From the NCBI GenBank assembly GCA_029762625.1, contig JARVGI010000004.1:1-64000 (forward strand): a DNA stretch of 64,000 nt, read 5' to 3'. Position 1 is the stretch's first letter; each line of letters begins with the position of its first letter. Of this stretch, positions 60,750 through 64,000 are shown in pieces. This stretch comes from Methanomicrobiaceae archaeon. Lineage in GTDB: Archaea; Halobacteriota; Methanomicrobia; Methanomicrobiales; Methanomicrobiaceae. A program made the translations under genes and the position numbers. The notes beneath the pieces were generated by a model. It was not told the origin of the DNA and ran no database searches. It saw nothing but the letters and a program-made list of their open reading frames with translations.

Positions 60750-61301
60750 AGACTCTGTCACCCGCACGATGCGCCGTACCGGCGCTTGCAGCATCGTGGT
60801 TTCCCACGACAGTACACCGATCCTGTGCAATTGAGAGCAGCGTATGCGAACGCACCACGCCTCTTCCCATCCGCCGCAGTATCCAGTAATTGGATATCTT
60901 CTATTATATATAAATAATTCATAAAAATAATCAAGCCAGGATATATTCTTTTTTTCGAAATGATTTTATTCTATGGATGATTTACCAATCAGGGGAAATT
61001 TCCCGGCAGCGGGCATGACAATGTCGCTGCACATCGTGCAGCCATCGGTTCCCTTCACGTGCTATCGTCGGCAATCGCAGCGGTGACGCCCGCAGAGGGC
61101 CCGAGCACCGCGATAATTCCCAGAGAAGAAATGTCCGGAGGAAAAGAGTCCGGGTGGCCCGTGGCCGGAGTATTCCCCCCGGGAATGAAAAATATCTCTT
61201 CCATGATAAAAATATTGGGAGAATTATTGGGCCGGTGATTATCACTAATGATAAACACTATTGCGCAACATTAATATACTAAAAGATAAAACGCTGTATC
61301 A
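60750..61301. other. Intergenic region before the HTH-PAS pair
   Basis: Contains minus-strand promoter sequence near 60895-60930 (AT-rich), then about 300 bp without a supported gene. The element CGGTGATTATCACTAATGATAAAC (61233-61256) stands just upstream of the TATA box of the next gene. Confidence 0.45.
61271..61280 (+). promoter_or_regulatory. TATA box of HTH-PAS gene 2 (leaderless)
   Basis: TTAATATACT is centred about 27 bp before ATG 61302. The element GTGATTATCAC (61235-61245) lies about 25 bp further upstream and could be an autoregulatory site. Confidence 0.55.
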
Positions 61302-62171
61302 ATGGTCCAGAACCATAAAGAACTCACGCATATACTGCAAATTTTACGGGATAATCCACGCGGGATGTCGCTGAAACAAATATCCGAAGCGATCGGAATG
61401 AACCGTATTTCTGTCGCACGGTACCTCGATATCCTTCGCGCCTCAGGCCAGGTTGATATGGTTCCCTACGGCCAGGCAAAATTATTCTATCTCTCCCAGA
61501 GGGTATCGGTATCGGCTCTCCTTGATTTTTCCTCCGATCTCGTCGTGGTTATAGGAAAAGACCAGCATATCGTCCAGGCGAATAAAAATTTCCAACATCT
61601 CGTCGACCAGAATATCGAGGAAATTGCAGGGAAAAAATTGCTGGATGTCCTCAATCCCCTGACCCAGGAACTCGGTATTACAACCAAAATCGACCAGGCG
61701 CTCGAGGGAAAAGAACTCCTCGAAGAGATCTGCATCATCAAGGAGGATGAAGAGCTCTATTTCCACATGAAAATCGTCCCCACCGCTTTTATTGACGGAT
61801 CACCGGGAATTACCATTATCCTTGAAGATATCACCGAATACAAACGGACGATCAATGCACTGATCGAGAGCGAAAAGAAATACCGGTCCCTGATCGAAAA
61901 TCTGGGAGATTTCCTGGTCAATGTCGAACGCTACTCCATGATGCATGATCATATCAGGAATCCTCTGCAGGCCATCGTCGGCATCGCGGATCTCGAGGGG
62001 GGCGACCTGAATGAGAAAATCCACCAGCAGGCAAAGGAGATCGACGGGATCATCACCCAGCTGGACATCGGGCGCATCGAAGCCGATAAAATACGGGAAT
62101 TTTTACGAAAGCATTATACCGTTTCCAACAATCCGGTGATCGCCAGGCACGGGATGAATCAAAAGACATAA
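61302..62171 (+). CDS. HTH-PAS regulator with histidine-less DHp-like C-terminus, copy 2
   Basis: A 289-residue paralogue of the genes at 8005 and 62426. HTH at about 5-65 (MSLKQISEAIGMNRISVARY), PAS at about 75-190 (DQHIVQANKNFQHLVD; SPGITIILEDITEYKR), C-terminal hairpin with HDHIRNPLQAIVG. At the position three residues before the conserved Arg, where kinases have His, it has Asp216, and the His sits one place either side. No ATPase domain. The gene is leaderless after a TATA box at 61271. It forms a tandem pair with copy 3, separated by about 250 bp with its own promoter, so they are probably transcribed independently. Confidence 0.82.
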   Translation: MVQNHKELTHILQILRDNPRGMSLKQISEAIGMNRISVARYLDILRASGQVDMVPYGQAKLFYLSQRVSVSALLDFSSDLVVVIGKDQHIVQANKNFQHLVDQNIEEIAGKKLLDVLNPLTQELGITTKIDQALEGKELLEEICIIKEDEELYFHMKIVPTAFIDGSPGITIILEDITEYKRTINALIESEKKYRSLIENLGDFLVNVERYSMMHDHIRNPLQAIVGIADLEGGDLNEKIHQQAKEIDGIITQLDIGRIEADKIREFLRKHYTVSNNPVIARHGMNQKT

Positions 62172-62390
62172 ATTCGCCTATCAAGGCCGGGAGATGCTGC
62201 TCCTGCGGCGCGCGGAGCACCAGCACATCGCCGTCATTCCTGTTGAAAGCGTCGCACCCTCCCGGTGCGGGGCCCAACTTTCATTCCAGGAAAAGACCGC
62301 TGAATATCCCCATGGGGCGACGGCAGCAGGGGATCTTCTATGGATACGTCAACAAACCGTGTTATCGAACCTCACGATCCATGTATAACA

Positions 62391-62403
62391 TTTATATATA
62401 ATA
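62391..62403 (+). promoter_or_regulatory. TATA box of HTH-PAS gene 3 (leaderless)
   Basis: TTTATATATAATA is centred about 29 bp before ATG 62426 within a very AT-rich block; no ribosome site lies between it and the start codon. Confidence 0.5.
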
Positions 62404-62425
62404 TGATTTATATATTAGATAAAAA

Positions 62426-63274
62426 ATGGTGACCAACATCGCGAACCACAAAGAGTTTTCAAAAATTTTGGAAATTCTCAAAGACAATCCGCAGGGCATG
62501 TCGGTGAAGCAGATCGCAGAAGCGATAGGGATGAACAGAATATCCGTTGCCCGCTACCTGGATATTCTCCTCATTTCCGGGCAGGTGGACATGGTCCCCT
62601 TCGGCCAGGCCAAAGTCTATACGCTGACGCATCGGGTGCCGGTAAATGCACTGCTGAATTTTTCCTCGGATTATGTGGTGGTGCTGGGGCGCGATCAAAA
62701 AATCATCCAGGCCAATACCAATTTTTTGAGTCTTTTCAACCAGAATCTTGAAGAAATCAGGAAAAAACACCTGATGGATGTGCTCACTCCGCTCTCTCCC
62801 GATCTCGGTATACAGGCAAAGATCGACCGTGCACTTGAAGGAAGAGTTGTCGTTGAAGAAATTCGCATCCTGAAGGATGAAGAAGAATTCTTTTTCCAGA
62901 TGAAAATCATCCCGACGGCATTTATCGACGGCACGCCGGGGATTACCATTATCCTCGAGGACATCACGGCGAGAAAACGGTCTGTCGAGGCATTGATGGA
63001 AAGCGAAGAAAAATTCCGTACATTGGTGAAAAACATCAATACCTTCCTGGGAAAAGTGGAGCAATATGCAAGGATGAACGATAATATCCGGAATCCGCTT
63101 CAGGTCATCGTCGGGTTTGCCGATCTCGAGGGAGGGGAGACGATGGAGAAGATCACCCGGCAGGCCGAAGAGATCGACCAGATGATCCAGCAACTCGATA
63201 TTGGCTGGAGAGAATCAGAAAATATCAGGCGATTTTTACAAAAACAGGCGAGAATGGCGGAAGCCGCACGGTGA
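62426..63274 (+). CDS. HTH-PAS regulator with histidine-less DHp-like C-terminus, copy 3
   Basis: A 282-residue regulator very similar to copy 2: HTH (MSVKQIAEAIGMNRISVARY), PAS (DQKIIQANTNFLSLFN; TPGITIILEDITARKR) and hairpin NDNIRNPLQVIVG with Asp219 in place of the kinase histidine. The C-terminus LDIGWRESENIRRFLQKQ matches the other family members. Duplicate regulators side by side with separate promoters suggest different signals acting on similar DNA sites. No ATPase domain. Targets unknown. Confidence 0.82.
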   Translation: MVTNIANHKEFSKILEILKDNPQGMSVKQIAEAIGMNRISVARYLDILLISGQVDMVPFGQAKVYTLTHRVPVNALLNFSSDYVVVLGRDQKIIQANTNFLSLFNQNLEEIRKKHLMDVLTPLSPDLGIQAKIDRALEGRVVVEEIRILKDEEEFFFQMKIIPTAFIDGTPGITIILEDITARKRSVEALMESEEKFRTLVKNINTFLGKVEQYARMNDNIRNPLQVIVGFADLEGGETMEKITRQAEEIDQMIQQLDIGWRESENIRRFLQKQARMAEAAR

Positions 63275-63446
63275 CCGGAACAATGCCGTGTCAGGTCCGC
63301 CGGATTGCCGTTCTGCCGTGCGGCCGGACCTCCCTCAGGGTGGGCGCGACGACCCCCTTCATGTACACACCTGTGGGTGCAGGATCTCTTTTCAGAAAAA
63401 TCATGAGTGACGTATACGGGTCGGAGACGGCAGATCCTTCGCGCAG

Positions 63447-63737
63447 TCACCCGTACCGGACCTCGAAACCCCTAAATTCCTCGCGGAAGTCCTCTTCCTC
63501 CACCACAACACGCTCGATCCGTGCAGAACGCGGGCCGCGGCGGCAGAATTCCACTATCCGATCCACCGCGCCCGGATCGCCCTCAAAAACCGCCTCCACC
63601 CGCCCGTCCGGCAGATTCCTGACCCACCCTGCCACGCCGAAACGTTCCGCCGACTCACGCGTTGCATCGCGGAAATAGACGCCCTGGACGCGCCCGCTCA
63701 CCCACACGTGAGCCCTGCGCTTCGCTGCGGCTATCAT
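63447..63737 (-). CDS. acyP: Acylphosphatase
   Basis: A 96-residue acylphosphatase, which hydrolyses carboxyl-phosphate bonds such as that of acetyl or carbamoyl phosphate. The active-site loop GRVQGVYFRDAT carries the catalytic Arg23; the Asn is in GWVRNLPDGRVEAVFEG (Asn41). Length and order are normal. ATG 63737 has GAGG immediately before it and a TATA-like CTTTTATCG at about 63767-63775 on the minus strand. A single-gene unit. Confidence 0.9.
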   Translation of the reverse strand: MIAAAKRRAHVWVSGRVQGVYFRDATRESAERFGVAGWVRNLPDGRVEAVFEGDPGAVDRIVEFCRRGPRSARIERVVVEEEDFREEFRGFEVRYG

Positions 63738-63867
63738 GCCTCATTGCATCATGCGCAGCGACACGATAAAAGTGCGGGTCGGACGCGGTCGTGGAAGGCC
63801 CGGGCCGTATCCACGACGGTCCGATCTCACGGCAACCCGGCACCGTGCACACAGCTACGAGATCGCC

Positions 63868-64000
63868 TCACACCCCGGTACCGGGAGAAGGAGGATGTAT
63901 CACGACAATTTCGGGAGTGCAGAAGAGCCGCAAATCCCTATCGAGGTTGGAGGTGCCGATGCCGCGGCTGATGTAGGTCGGTGAGTTCTCGCCTTCCTTC
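63868..64000 (-). CDS. Metallophosphoesterase, C-terminal fragment (runs off the window)
   Basis: The last 43 codons of a minus-strand gene whose start lies beyond the window edge. The reading frame gives YISRGIGTSNLDRDLRLFC, TPEIVVIHP, then a Pro-rich end and TGA at 63868-63870. This pattern (a Ser-Arg-Gly-x-Gly turn followed by R-x-F/L-C-x-P-E-I) is typical of the C-terminus of YkuE-like metallophosphoesterases. No start is visible, so the rest of the protein cannot be described. Confidence 0.7.
   Translation of the reverse strand, partial: KEGENSPTYISRGIGTSNLDRDLRLFCTPEIVVIHPPSPGTGV

Overview
The window looks like chromosome from a methanogenic archaeon of the Methanomicrobiales type. The best marker is an Mmp10 homologue (44257-45483), the radical SAM enzyme that modifies methyl-coenzyme M reductase. 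Supporting signs are PEF-CTERM surface proteins, DUF1616 and MoxR/DUF58 membrane clusters, and genes that begin at or near the predicted transcript start about 26-30 bp after an AT-rich TATA box. Coding DNA is GC-rich, and the promoter regions between genes are strikingly AT-rich. The exact genus is not determined.

Layout. 190-7677: an UppP-like phosphatase, two duplicated PEF-CTERM surface proteins, a papain-family protease ending in a dockerin, and a membrane-anchored protein with one cohesin-like domain and seven PKD repeats. 8005-10158: an HTH-PAS regulator and a polysaccharide deacetylase. 10582-17109: a MoxR/DUF58/DUF4129/DUF4350 membrane operon. 17104-18078: DUF1616. 18414-49788: a large surface-glycan region with glycosyltransferases, a DUF354 protein, a polytopic membrane protein, four tandem parallel beta-helix exoproteins, a flippase, a GNAT protein, an AMP-forming ligase, a phosphopantetheinyl transferase, an acyl carrier protein, a WbpG/PseA-like amidotransferase, an NadE-like enzyme, and an aminotransferase/oxidoreductase pair preceded by what looks like a decayed acyltransferase. 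Mmp10, a SagB-type oxidoreductase, a small RHH-like protein, DUF504 and tRNA-Thr lie inside this region. 49840-64000 is mixed: a membrane hydrolase, a CHASE4/HAMP/PAS sensor, an HDAC-like amidohydrolase, a HyuA-like ATPase, threonine ammonia-lyase, an orphan DNA methyltransferase, a GntP-like permease, a short DUF1616 paralogue, a FemAB-like protein, two more HTH-PAS regulators, acylphosphatase and the end of a metallophosphoesterase.

How it fits together. Most genes serve the cell surface. The glycan genes can plausibly make an amino/amidino-modified sugar (DegT aminotransferase, Gfo/Idh dehydrogenase, amidotransferase), assemble it and flip it. The most unusual part is 36911-43007, where a ligase, a carrier protein and the carrier-activating transferase sit beside an acyltransferase-like protein and two PP-loop enzymes. 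This suggests carrier-bound acyl or aminoacyl decoration of the glycan, which is rare in archaea. The cohesin/dockerin neighbours suggest a small protease-scaffold complex. Three beta-helix genes share a palindromic element just upstream of the TATA box, which suggests co-regulation. Four PAS-containing proteins share a histidine-less DHp-like C-terminus and lack an ATPase domain. All function calls rest on reading the sequence alone; no database search was run.
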